From Nemertoderma westbladi (lineage: Eukaryota; Xenacoelomorpha; Nemertodermatida; Nemertodermatidae): a stretch of 30,075 bases of DNA. Positions 1-8,769 of this stretch are shown here, piece after piece. The position numbers were made by a program, and so were the translations under genes. The DNA lies in assembly GCA_032718475.1 (NCBI GenBank), contig JAUCBJ010004861.1:1-30075 (forward strand), given 5' to 3'. Below the pieces are notes generated by a model. The model did not search any database. It saw nothing but the letters and a program-made list of their open reading frames with translations, and had not been told where the DNA came from. Numbering within the stretch: the first letter of the stretch is position 1; each line of letters starts with the position of its first letter.

Positions 1-323
1 ACAATGTGTTGGCAAGCTGTATTTTTCGAGGTGTTTGTTATCCGACACCACGCTGATGAGACCCAGTAAGGTCGAAACGCGTACGTGGTTTGGAGAGATA
101 TGAGATATTAATTTCAAGAAAAATTACGCGATTCCTAAATTTGTACACTACCCGGTTAAAAAGTACGCATGTGATGGGATTAGTCCTACAATTGCGCCAA
201 TAAAAGATAAGTTATTTTCGGTAAAATAAACATATCATTCGAGGTTAAGACCCCTAGATCCCTTCTTATAATAAAATGTATAATAACAAACACCTCGAAA
301 AATACAGCTTGCCAACACATTGT
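1..323. repeat. 41-bp perfect inverted repeat at the array edge (arms 1-41 and 283-323)
   Basis: Positions 1-41 are the exact reverse complement of 283-323, the segment that normally precedes the tRNA-like head in every unit. At 42 the sequence jumps directly into the middle of a unit (CCGACACCACG, equivalent to 454 in the next unit). The array therefore begins with an inversion junction, and an oppositely oriented copy may continue to the left of the window. A foldback assembly artefact could look the same. Confidence 0.9.
47..89 (+). ncRNA. Hammerhead ribozyme motif, copy 1
   Basis: Same core as copy 2, shifted by 412 bp: stem I strand ACCACG at 47-52, CTGATGAG from 53, GAAA at 74-77, and cleavage expected after position 83. 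This copy lies just beyond the inversion junction at 41/42, so it has no tRNA-like head in front of it. Confidence 0.8.
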
Positions 324-398
324 TACTATCAATAATCAAAAATCAGGGGCTAATAAAATGGCAGCTGTCTTTGAAATTAATACTCCATATCTCAAGAA

Positions 399-464
399 CC
401 TGTGGCCTAGTGGTTGTAGTCTCGGCTTCCGCCTCGAGGTCCCAGGTTCGAATCCGACACCACG
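399..464 (+). promoter_or_regulatory. tRNA-like Pol III promoter head, copy 1
   Basis: An A box (TGGCCTAGTGG, 403-413) and a consensus B box (GGTTCGAATCC, 445-455) are spaced as in a tRNA gene. The acceptor and T stems do not pair well, so this is a tRNA-derived promoter of the SINE type and not a functional tRNA gene. The first T4 run downstream, which could stop Pol III, is at 627-630. A Pol III transcript would therefore contain the hammerhead at 459-501. The end of the B box also overlaps the distal part of ribozyme stem I. Confidence 0.72.
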
Positions 465-501
465 CTGATGAGACCCAGTAAGGTCGAAACGCGTACGTGG
501 T
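459..501 (+). ncRNA. Hammerhead ribozyme motif, copy 2 (reference copy)
   Basis: All invariant core positions are present. C3-U-G-A-U-G-A is at 465-471. Stem II is GACC/GGUC (472-475 with 482-485) with loop CAGUAA. G12-A-A is at 486-488 and A15.1 at 489. The cleavage triplet GUA is at 493-495, so the cut is expected between 495 and 496. Stem I pairs ACCACG (459-464) with CGUGGU (496-501), then an internal loop, then three more pairs (454-455 and 453 with 504-506). Stem III is minimal: within one molecule only A-C/G-U with a two-base loop, but ACGCGU (489-494) is a palindrome, so two copies could form a 6-bp shared stem III. This matches the minimal type I hammerheads of animal satellites and retroelements. 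No cleavage has been shown. Confidence 0.85.
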
Positions 502-810
502 TTGGAGAGATATGAGATATTAATTTCAAGAAAAATTACGCGATTCCTAAATTTGTACACTACCCGGTTAAAAAGTACGCATGTGATGGGATTAGTCCTA
601 CAATTGCGCCAATAAAAGATAAGTTATTTTCGGTAAAATAAACTTATCATTCGAGGTTAAGACCCCTAGATCCCTTCTTATAATAAAATGTATAATAACA
701 AACACCTCGAAAAATACAGCTTGCCAACACATTGTTACTATCAATAATCAAAAATCAGGGGCTAATAAAATGGCAGCTGTCTTTGAAATTAATACTCCAT
801 ATCTCAAGAA

Positions 811-876
811 CCTGTGGCCTAGTGGTTGTAGTCTCGGCTTCCGCCTCGAGGTCCCAGGTTCGAATCCGACACCACG
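811..876 (+). promoter_or_regulatory. tRNA-like Pol III promoter head, copy 2
   Basis: Identical A and B boxes, 412 bp downstream of copy 1, directly ahead of the hammerhead at 871-913. Confidence 0.72.
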
Positions 877-913
877 CTGATGAGACCCAGTAAGGTCGAA
901 ACGCGTACGTGGT
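871..913 (+). ncRNA. Hammerhead ribozyme motif, copy 3
   Basis: Identical to the reference copy; predicted cut after position 907. Confidence 0.85.
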
Positions 914-1222
914 TTGGAGAGATATGAGATATTAATTTCAAGAAAAATTACGCGATTCCTAAATTTGTACACTACCCGGTTAAAAAGTACGCATGTGATG
1001 GGATTAGTCCTACAATTGCGCCAATAAAAGATAAGTTATTTTCGGTAAAATAAACTTATCATTCGAGGTTAAGACCCCTAGATCCCTTCTTATAATAAAA
1101 TGTATAATAACAAACACCTCGAAAAATACAGCTTGCCAACACATTGTTACTATCAATAATCAAAAATCAGGGGCTAATAAAATGGCAGCTGTCTTTGAAA
1201 TTAATACTCCATATCTCAAGAA

Positions 1223-1288
1223 CCTGTGGCCTAGTGGTTGTAGTCTCGGCTTCCGCCTCGAGGTCCCAGGTTCGAATCCGACACCACG
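1223..1288 (+). promoter_or_regulatory. tRNA-like Pol III promoter head, copy 3
   Basis: Identical A and B boxes, ahead of the hammerhead at 1283-1325. Confidence 0.72.
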
Positions 1289-1325
1289 CTGATGAGACCC
1301 AGTAAGGTCGAAACGCGTACGTGGT
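1283..1325 (+). ncRNA. Hammerhead ribozyme motif, copy 4
   Basis: Identical to the reference copy; predicted cut after position 1319. Confidence 0.85.
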
Positions 1326-1634
1326 TTGGAGAGATATGAGATATTAATTTCAAGAAAAATTACGCGATTCCTAAATTTGTACACTACCCGGTTAAAAAGT
1401 ACGCATGTGATGGGATTAGTCCTACAATTGCGCCAATAAAAGATAAGTTATTTTCGGTAAAATAAACTTATCATTCGAGGTTAAGACCCCTAGATCCCTT
1501 CTTATAATAAAATGTATAATAACAAACACCTCGAAAAATACAGCTTGCCAACACATTGTTACTATCAATAATCAAAAATCAGGGGCTAATAAAATGGCAG
1601 CTGTCTTTGAAATTAATACTCCATATCTCAAGAA

Positions 1635-1700
1635 CCTGTGGCCTAGTGGTTGTAGTCTCGGCTTCCGCCTCGAGGTCCCAGGTTCGAATCCGACACCACG
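1635..1700 (+). promoter_or_regulatory. tRNA-like Pol III promoter head, copy 4
   Basis: Identical A and B boxes, ahead of the hammerhead at 1695-1737. Confidence 0.72.
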
Positions 1701-1737
1701 CTGATGAGACCCAGTAAGGTCGAAACGCGTACGTGGT
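1695..1737 (+). ncRNA. Hammerhead ribozyme motif, copy 5
   Basis: Identical to the reference copy; predicted cut after position 1731. The 3-bp deletion that makes this unit 409 bp lies well downstream, near 1910, and does not touch the ribozyme. Confidence 0.85.
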
Positions 1738-2043
1738 TTGGAGAGATATGAGATATTAATTTCAAGAAAAATTACGCGATTCCTAAATTTGTACACTACC
1801 CGGTTAAAAAGTACGCATGTGATGGGATTAGTCCTACAATTGCGCCAATAAAAGATAAGTTATTTTCGGTAAAATAAACTTATCATTCGAGGTTAAGACC
1901 CCTAGATCCCTTATAATAAAATGTATAATAACAAACACCTCGAAAAATACAGCTTGCCAACACATTGTTACTATCAATAATCAAAAATCAGGGGCTAATA
2001 AAATGGCAGCTGTCTTTGAAATTAATACTCCATATCTCAAGAA

Positions 2044-2109
2044 CCTGTGGCCTAGTGGTTGTAGTCTCGGCTTCCGCCTCGAGGTCCCAGGTTCGAATCC
2101 GACACCACG
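2044..2109 (+). promoter_or_regulatory. tRNA-like Pol III promoter head, copy 5
   Basis: Identical A and B boxes, ahead of the hammerhead at 2104-2146. Confidence 0.72.
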
Positions 2110-2146
2110 CTGATGAGACCCAGTAAGGTCGAAACGCGTACGTGGT
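2104..2146 (+). ncRNA. Hammerhead ribozyme motif, copy 6
   Basis: Identical to the reference copy; predicted cut after position 2140. Confidence 0.85.
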
Positions 2147-2455
2147 TTGGAGAGATATGAGATATTAATTTCAAGAAAAATTACGCGATTCCTAAATTTG
2201 TACACTACCCGGTTAAAAAGTACGCATGTGATGGGATTAGTCCTACAATTGCGCCAATAAAAGATAAGTTATTTTCGGTAAAATAAACTTATCATTCGAG
2301 GTTAAGACCCCTAGATCCCTTCTTATAATAAAATGTATAATAACAAACACCTCGAAAAATACAGCTTGCCAACACATTGTTACTATCAATAATCAAAAAT
2401 CAGGGGCTAATAAAATGGCAGCTGTCTTTGAAATTAATACTCCATATCTCAAGAA

Positions 2456-2521
2456 CCTGTGGCCTAGTGGTTGTAGTCTCGGCTTCCGCCTCGAGGTCCC
2501 AGGTTCGAATCCGACACCACG
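2456..2521 (+). promoter_or_regulatory. tRNA-like Pol III promoter head, copy 6
   Basis: Identical A and B boxes, ahead of the last hammerhead at 2516-2558. Confidence 0.72.
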
Positions 2522-2558
2522 CTGATGAGACCCAGTAAGGTCGAAACGCGTACGTGGT
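2516..2558 (+). ncRNA. Hammerhead ribozyme motif, copy 7
   Basis: Identical to the reference copy; predicted cut after position 2552. The array breaks off about 190 bp further on. Confidence 0.85.
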
Positions 2559-2821
2559 TTGGAGAGATATGAGATATTAATTTCAAGAAAAATTACGCGA
2601 TTCCTAAATTTGTACACTACCCGGTTAAAAAGTACGCATGTGATGGGATTAGTCCTACAATTGCGCCAATAAAAGATAAGTTATTTTCGGTAAAATAAAC
2701 TTATCATTCGAGGTTAAGACCCCTAGATCCCTTCTTATAATAAAACAGCTTACATACAGGCAGACGATACTTTAAAATGATATGCTTTATTGAGTGTGGC
2801 TTATGTATTGTAGTAGACTTA

Positions 2822-2992
2822 TCAGCTGAAGACCTCCGAATACGAAAGGGCAATACATTGTCTACAATTAATGAGCTATCGAGGGATCACACCGCTCGCG
2901 ATGGCGTTAAATTTATTCCGTGCAGCAGCGATTCCTGTTGGGCTCTTCTTACTGTAGAAGTCACCAGATCCCTTAATGGTACCAGTAGGTAA
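2822..2992 (+). pseudogene. Degenerate LINE reverse-transcriptase fragment
   Basis: A short open stretch encodes SAEDLRIRKGNTLSTINELS, closely similar to SGEDLRIRKGKAWAALNRLS in the LINE on the opposite strand near 7750. DNA similarity continues past the frame break (AAATTTATT, then GCAGCAGCGATTCC, matching the LINE region that encodes its FRAAS segment). This is a small 3'-proximal piece of the same LINE family in + orientation, out of frame and non-functional. It lies directly beyond the end of the ribozyme array. Confidence 0.6.
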
Positions 2993-3149
2993 ACCACACC
3001 CGCATCATTGAATCATCAGGTTGTTAAATTAAACCTTATATTATAAAGGATGTGTTTGTGTATGTATAATGTAATTACATTATTATTATTATTAAAAATA
3101 AATTAACATATTGCCAATATTAAATTTTAACCTTCTTAATAGTTTACGA

Positions 3150-3729
3150 GAAGGATGTTTTACGTTACGGTATTACGTTACGTTACGGTTGAAAAACTGA
3201 ACTTTTTACGTTACGATATTACATTACGGAATAATTTCTAAATTACGTTACGTTACTGAATTCCGAAAAAAATACTTGCGTATTACCGAAAATACCGTAA
3301 CGTAATAACCGGTTGATATTGCCATAGGACCACAAAGAGATGTTTAAAGTTTCATCATATTTTTGTCTAAACATCGGAAAACTATAGTTTCAATGTTTTG
3401 AAATTGCAAATTAATTTAATTTTATTAATTAATTCCCCGATTTATTAATCATTATTCTGTATTCCTGTGAAGAAACAAGACACACGGTACCGGTACTAAC
3501 GGTATTCCAGTTTCTCCCTTAACTCCGGTATAAAACGTTATTATTATTTTCCATATAATAAATTATGAATCTATTAATCTTGAAATTAACTCAGAAACTT
3601 TGGGAGTTGAAACTCAGGACGAGAATTATTGTGTTCTAGAACTCTGTATTTAGTCGCCTTCAGATTGGTCAAATTTTAAGTGTTGCTGGAACTCTAAACA
3701 GATTAATTTATCGAGTCCTCTAACTATTA
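3150..3729 (+). mobile_element. Partial copy of the TTACG-rich hAT-like element
   Basis: This segment matches 14772-15395 in ATG4 intron 2. Both begin with AAGGATGTTTTACGTTACG, followed by irregular (TTACG)n, then about 400 bp of similar unique sequence. This copy keeps an approximately 30-bp AT-rich stretch near 3420-3470 that is shortened in the other copy. It loses similarity at about 3729, so the 3' end with the second terminal inverted repeat is missing. There is no coding capacity. Confidence 0.75.
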
Positions 3730-3773
3730 CACCATGTCCCGTAATATATAGTGTCATTTTAGGATGACATGGA

Positions 3774-3793
3774 CCCCCCCCCCCCCCCCCCCC
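3774..3793. repeat. Poly(C) tract, 20 nt
   Basis: Twenty consecutive C residues. Its length is likely unreliable in sequencing. Confidence 0.9.
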
Positions 3794-3878
3794 ACAGATT
3801 TTTCTACAAATCGTTATCATAATGCTTGAAATTTGAATCACAACTAGTTCCACTCACCGTCGATGACCCCATGTAGCC

Positions 3879-4775
3879 GGAATTTTCGATTTTGCCTTAA
3901 TTCTTTTTATAAGCGTTTTAAAAAAGTGTCTTTTGCGAAATCGTACCCTCTGTATCATTGCCATTCTTCACATTAGTCGTATTTTTGTCATATCATTAGA
4001 AAGCTTGCGTTGTAAGGATTCTAAATATGCAACAATATCTGAATTTCGTTGAGAAACAGCTGAGATATAGGCGTTCAAAGATTGCAAGAATTATCGATCA
4101 CTGAAGGCCATTTATTCGATGTAATAAATACACAATATTCTGGAACAATGTACCAACTCATAAAATAAAGTCCCAAATCTAGCAGGCTAGAAGAAGAGCG
4201 AAACGAGGCGCGGAAAGTTCTACTGCGATACTGAAATCAAACGAGGATGTTATGAGGGATGATGACTGATGAGGTGTTGGAACTGCGACGGGGAGGTTGT
4301 TAACGAAACTGACATAGAGGCCAAGGTTCATTGCCAGGCTATTCGGTAGAGGAGTCGTGAAACCATTACCTCGATAAAATACAACCTCTCTTACCTGCCA
4401 CTGTAGGGTGCATGCAGAGTAAATGTTGATATACTGTTACATCTTTAATCATACTATTACGTGCTATATTTAATTATTTTGATAATACTCATAAAATTAA
4501 TAACACGTTCTAGAATTTTGTGTATTTATTAAATAGAATAAATGGCCTGCATCGAACGATAATTCTTGCAATATTTCAACGCCTATATCTCAGTTGTTTA
4601 TTAACGAAATTCAGATGTTGTTACATATTTGGAATCCTTGCAGCGAAGCTTTCTATTGATATGAAAAAATTACGACTAATGTGAAGAATGTCCAAGATAC
4701 GCAGGGTGCGATTTCGCAAAAGACACTTTTTTAAAACGCTTATAAAAAGAATTTAAAGGCAAAATCGAAAATTTC
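3879..4775. mobile_element. Foldback/MITE-like element with ~265-bp inverted repeats
   Basis: The left arm (about 3880-4147) is an approximately 80-85% inverted copy of the right arm (about 4507-4775). Matching segments include TCGATTTTGCC with GGCAAAATCGA at the ends, TTTTATAAGCG with CGCTTATAAAA, and GGCCATTTATT with AATAAATGGCC near the inner ends. The 360-bp centre has no coding potential. Long inverted repeats with a non-coding core are typical of foldback or MITE DNA elements. No convincing target-site duplication was found, and the family is unknown. Confidence 0.75.
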
Positions 4776-5905
4776 AAAGTGGTATATTGGGCAATTATTG
4801 TATTGGGCAAGTCACCTCATCTATTGGGCAAATCACAGGTAATCGTTATGTGGGGCGAGCCACGAAGTGAGTGAGCCTTAGGGTAGTGGTACCATTAATC
4901 AACCTGTCGTTCTGTCGCGTTCAATTTTAAACGTTAATAACTCGGCCTATCTTTGATGAAATCTATCCAAACTTGGTACACATGTTGTTTGGCAAAAGTT
5001 TAGAAATTTTCCAAGTAGAATTTCCGTGTGGCCTTCGAGAAGCTAAGATAATAGCAGTTAATTAGTTAATTAAGTTGATTACTGTAAAAACACCATTTTC
5101 AACCTGCCTTTTAAAGGAAATTAATTGTTTTACAGTATAAGATTTAAATAATTATACTTAAAAATTATACAGATGTAATCCACATACGCCATTCTGTTAT
5201 AGTTTTTAATTAGTTCAAGTGATTTGCTTTAATAATTGTGTCTTTAATTGATCTAAAGTAATTAAAACGGCGTAAAAAATTGATTCTCATTAAATACTGC
5301 TCATTTATTGGCCAACATGCTGGTACATAGATGGAAGGATGTGTCTTAAGCCAGCCAGTTGCTGGGAATGATTATTGGTCAAGTCTCTGCTGGTGTGGAG
5401 CTAGCTGGGAGTTGTGGCTGTAGACTAACCAGAGAGGAATTGTAATAGGCAACCAGTATTGCTATTCCAGCCCAGACAGCATTCTTTAAATCCAACATCC
5501 CAACATTGACTCTACTATAAGTGTTGTATTGCTATCTCAGGTAAAGGACAGATATAATAACATAAATACCATCCATGGCATGGCTGTTGTAGGCTTCTGA
5601 AATAGTTTATTCCACAATGTATACTGTATGTCTGGTTATTTTTTAATTGAATTTTTGCAAAGTAGTAAAATTAATGTTCTTAAAAATAATATTATTATTT
5701 TATATGTAACCTAGGAAATTAGCTACATTTTTTCGCTGCAGCTTTAAGAGTGTACATTGATTTAATATTATTTCAATACCCATATTACTACATCGGCATA
5801 AGATGCGTTGGCGTTGTATCACACATCTCCACATATCACACATCTCCACATAGATGTATCAACAGTTACTCGCACAGTTTCGAAACTTCGCATAGTTATA
5901 ACTGT
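4776..5905. other. Gene-free stretch with short repeats
   Basis: No coding region was recognised. It starts with a threefold TATTGGGCAA motif (4788-4832). At 4850-4877 there is a segment (GTGGGGCGAGCCACGAAGTG and following) that recurs at 15457-15484 and looks like the left end of a mobile element whose right end matches 6423-6451. The rest is AT-rich single-copy-looking sequence. Confidence 0.5.
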
Positions 5906-6196
5906 ATAAAGATCGTCAGTCTGCGTTTAGGAAAAATATTTTATGACAAAACAGGACAAGCGACGAGCGCAACGAGGCATATAATGAAGACGAGTACTGC
6001 GTTGACTAAATTATTATATAAACCACCTGGCTTCACATATTGATCGCATCCCTAGTTATTATTATTATAAAGATCGTCCTAGCCTGCGTTTAAGAAATAT
6101 ATTTAAATACAAAACAGGACGAACGCAAAGAGGCTTATAATGAAAACGAGTACTGCGTTTATTATATTCCTATAAACCACCTGGCTTTGCATATTT
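5906..6196. repeat. Diverged tandem duplication, ~135 bp x 2
   Basis: Copy 1 (5906-6041) and copy 2 (6067-6196) share ATAAAGATCGTC, CTGCGTTTA, AAAACAGGAC, ACGAGTACTGCGTT and ATAAACCACCTGGCTT in the same order. They are separated by 25 bp and differ by several indels. Confidence 0.8.
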
Positions 6197-6277
6197 AACG
6201 TGCGATTGGAAATAAGTTCGTGCTACCCTTCCGTGGGTGGTAGATGTCGCGGTTATGTATTGGTGGTTTGGAAGGGT

Positions 6278-6290
6278 GGGGGGGGGGGGG
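6278..6290. repeat. Poly(G) tract, 13 nt
   Basis: Thirteen consecutive G residues ending in CGGAG. Confidence 0.9.
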
Positions 6291-6463
6291 CGGAGAGATT
6301 AAAAGGGGTAAACACGTACTGTCACCCTTTCTTTGATTGATTGGTGGTGTGGGTAAATTTCTCAAAACCTGATTTTGTGATACAGTCGCTCAATTTTAAT
6401 TTGTATCTAATAACTGGGCCTCGTGCTGCGCGAAGGCCCCACGAACGTGTTTTCTTAATTAAA

Positions 6464-8769
6464 GTTAAACGCGGGCAAAGATTGCCTTTGGGGAAGGTTT
6501 ATCACGACCTAACAATATTCACATTTACTTCTATATTCACATTCACAACAATATTCACAATGTAGGAAGATTTTCAATATATCTGTGACGTGAATTTCAT
6601 GGTTTTAAGACCATAAAGTTTTTCGTTCCAATATCATTGATGCCTTTATTTGATTTGTTATTTGCATTTTACTATTTGATTAACTTATTATAATATATTA
6701 ATGCAGTATTCTGTAGCAATTTAATTTTATCAATATTTTACCAGTATGGTTATAAACATGTCATCATCTATTTGCGTTATCGTGGGGGATTGGATTAGGG
6801 GGATATAACCCATCCCTACTATACAAGATGTACATTATTATCATAAACTAAATGTGGTTTTAAACTACTATAACAAAAATTAATAAATAACACTTAACGT
6901 CTGGGTGAATGTCAATCATTGTAGCCATTGCATTGGGGCTGAAACTCAGTGATACGCAGTTCCGGTCGGATAGCTACAGTATTCCCATTCGACTTGGCTG
7001 TCGTGTAACTGAGCCTCGCTCCTGCGCCCGCTGTGAGTGTCCTGGGGCAGCCAATGGGCTCCATGGCCTCTCGTGCCAAAGGAGTGCTGGCCGTTTTCCC
7101 AGACACACCATGATCAACAAAATTGTAAAACGCGCCCTCACGACCTATTACATCCCATCCCATTATTCTGGAGCCCCCAAATCTGTCACTGCGATGATAA
7201 AATAATCTGTATCCTCCCGTCTCTGTAACCTCCCGTCTCTGTACTACTAGGATCGGCATGCTGCATTGAAGCTGCATTTTTAAGAATGCTGTGCCGGCTT
7301 ATCGACAAAATTGCACCGCCACAACTCCCTATCACCCATGACATTTGCTAGATCATCCGCATCTTCAAGGCCAGTGTCCTTTAAGATGCGTCTCAAGAAA
7401 GTCATGGGCTGTCCACCATGCTTATTCACTCCATGAGGCTGCCAAAGTACAAGATTATGCACTGGCTGGTCCTCACGGCGAAAGCAATGTCCTGCAAAGC
7501 GGAGGCGATTTTGTTCTAGTGTCAAGCTTGGGGAAACCAATGAGACACCTCCAATGTTATATAGTGTCTGGTTGGAGATGTGTGCATTGAACTTGCCACA
7601 ATGAACCCGGCGTAGCATTCTTGTGAATGTGCCATCCAGAGATTTGGTGTCCTCAGCAGTTAGAGCCCAGCATAGTACTGGAACTACTGGCTGCTCTAAA
7701 TAAAAGGACCTTAAATTTCCGATTAATTCTCGGTGACTTCCAAATCCTGGAAAGCCTATTCAAGGCGGCCCATGCCTTTCCCTTACGTATTCGTAGGTCC
7801 TCGCCTGACTTCCGGATCCATGATCCCAGGTAACAGAAGTCATCCACATGCTCAAGCATACCATATTTTGAGCTTATGCTCATCCGATCAGAGACTTGCT
7901 GATGACTTTCAAAGTTAACTGTCAAAATTTTGGTCTTTATGGAGTTAATAAAAAGACCAACACTAGAAGCAGCATGTTCTAATGAGCTGAGGAGCCGTTG
8001 GGCTCCCTCTAGTGATTCTGAGAGTACTCCTAAGTCATCAGCAAAGTCTAGATCAGTTAGGTACTTGGCAGGATTTCCTAGATTTCTGAAGCCAGTAGGT
8101 GGAGTTATCATCACCCCATCATCATTATGATGATCTAAGGACATGCGTAGAACATAGTCAACAACAATTATGAACAAGAATGGTGCAAGTGTGTCTCCCT
8201 GGAGGACGCCCCATAACACTTCAAATGGTTCTGTGTCACCGTCAACAGTAGACACAAATGTTGTCGAACCATCGTATACTGATCTGATTGCTGCAATAAT
8301 TTCATCAGGAATCCCATATAATGAAAGTATGCTGAACATACGTGAGCGAGAGACTGAATCAAAGGCCTTGAAGAAGTCAACAAAGATAACAGCCAGATGC
8401 CTGTCTTTCTTTTTGATAACTCTTCAATTATCCTTCTAAGTGCCAAAATGGGCTCCATGGTCCCACGACCTTTACGGAACCCATTCTGATTTCCACGGAG
8501 CAGTCTCTCAATGGGATCTCTGATGCGATTTAATAGAATTCTATTGTATAGCTTTGCAGCAATTGAGATCAATGAGATTCCCCGAAAAGAACCATAGAGT
8601 GTTAGGTTGCCCTTCTTGGGAACTGGCACCAACTTATTTGTTTTCATTTCTTGTGGGACTCTTGTTGTACGGTACATGTCTACTATGATGGGATAGATGA
8701 GCTTTAAACCGTCTCTGTAACCTGCTCCTTTCCCCAATCGTTTGAAGGTTAGACGCGGGCAAAGATTGC
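6464..8769 (-). mobile_element. 5'-truncated LINE with 22-bp flanking direct repeat
   Basis: The LINE body (6486-8747, - strand) is flanked by 6464-6485 and 8748-8769, which are 22-bp direct repeats with one mismatch (both contain ACGCGGGCAAAGATTGC). The upper boundary coincides with the point where reverse-transcriptase homology starts, so this fits a 5'-truncated LINE inserted by target-primed reverse transcription. The 6486-7280 part would then be its 3' untranslated region. It has no recognisable poly(A), only a TGAATATTG-rich end. The 3' boundary is inferred from the repeat alone. Confidence 0.55.
7280..8747 (-). pseudogene. Non-LTR retrotransposon reverse transcriptase, frameshifted
   Basis: Read from 8747 downward. 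An N-terminal part contains the finger motif PVPKKGNLTLYGSFRGISL and QNGFRKGRGT (8737 to about 8425). A frame change near 8425 follows, then motif A (AVIFVDFFKAFDSV), GVLQGDTLAPFLF, and the catalytic box DFADD (about 8075). The conserved LRIRKGKAWAALNRL segment lies near 7750. A second frame change near 7690 leads into LDGTFTRMLRRVHCGKFNAH and the C-terminal tail HGGQPMTFLRRILKDTGLED, ending at about 7283. The order and motifs match the RTE-like LINE reverse transcriptases common in invertebrates; the clade is not certain. The endonuclease domain is absent because of 5' truncation. With two frame breaks the copy cannot encode an active enzyme. Other fragments of the family are at 2822 and 27800. 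Confidence 0.88.

Larger units (their letters stand above)
1..2744 (+). repeat. Tandem array, 412-bp unit with tRNA-like head and hammerhead ribozyme
   Basis: About 6.5 near-identical head-to-tail units. The period is 412 bp throughout except for one 409-bp unit, which has a 3-bp deletion in the CCCTTCTTATAAT segment near 1910. Another visible difference is AACATATC in the first unit (about 228-235) against AACTTATC later. In order along the + strand, a unit holds a tRNA-like Pol III head, a hammerhead core, and about 240 bp of AT-rich sequence. Imperfect inverted repeats (about 27 of 32 positions, for example 379-400 against 499-530) flank the tRNA-like part. The array ends abruptly at about 2744, where the sequence changes to an unrelated segment. 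Weakly open frames of 74 codons on the - strand recur in each unit but look like chance. Such arrays fit the class of ribozyme-bearing satellites and retrozymes known in animals. Confidence 0.93.
4850..6451. mobile_element. Possible element defined by GTGGGGC/GCCCCAC ends
   Basis: The left segment 4850-4877 and right segment 6423-6451 both reappear, fused almost directly together, in the 59-bp insertion at 15459-15517, which has a 16-bp target duplication. This suggests that the two segments are the left and right ends of one element about 1.6 kb long, with the 15.5-kb copy as an internally deleted derivative. No transposase gene is visible between them. This is inference from end matching only. 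Confidence 0.35.

Noticed and set aside
399-464. Functional tRNA genes
   Set aside because: A and B boxes are good, but acceptor and T stems do not pair and the anticodon arm is poor; a tRNA-derived promoter is the better call.
336-2617. Six identical 74-codon open frames on the - strand of the 412-bp array
   Set aside because: They recur only because the unit recurs, run antisense to the ribozyme and tRNA-like parts, and resemble no protein family.
1-2744. CRISPR-like array
   Set aside because: The entire 412-bp unit is repeated with no variable spacers, and the surroundings are eukaryotic.
4266-4310. Another hammerhead candidate (CTGATGAG at about 4266)
   Set aside because: No GAAA follows at the required distance and no stem I or II can be formed.
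6912-7277. A 121-codon gene on the - strand just below the LINE stop
   Set aside because: No family resemblance; lies in the presumed LINE 3' UTR.
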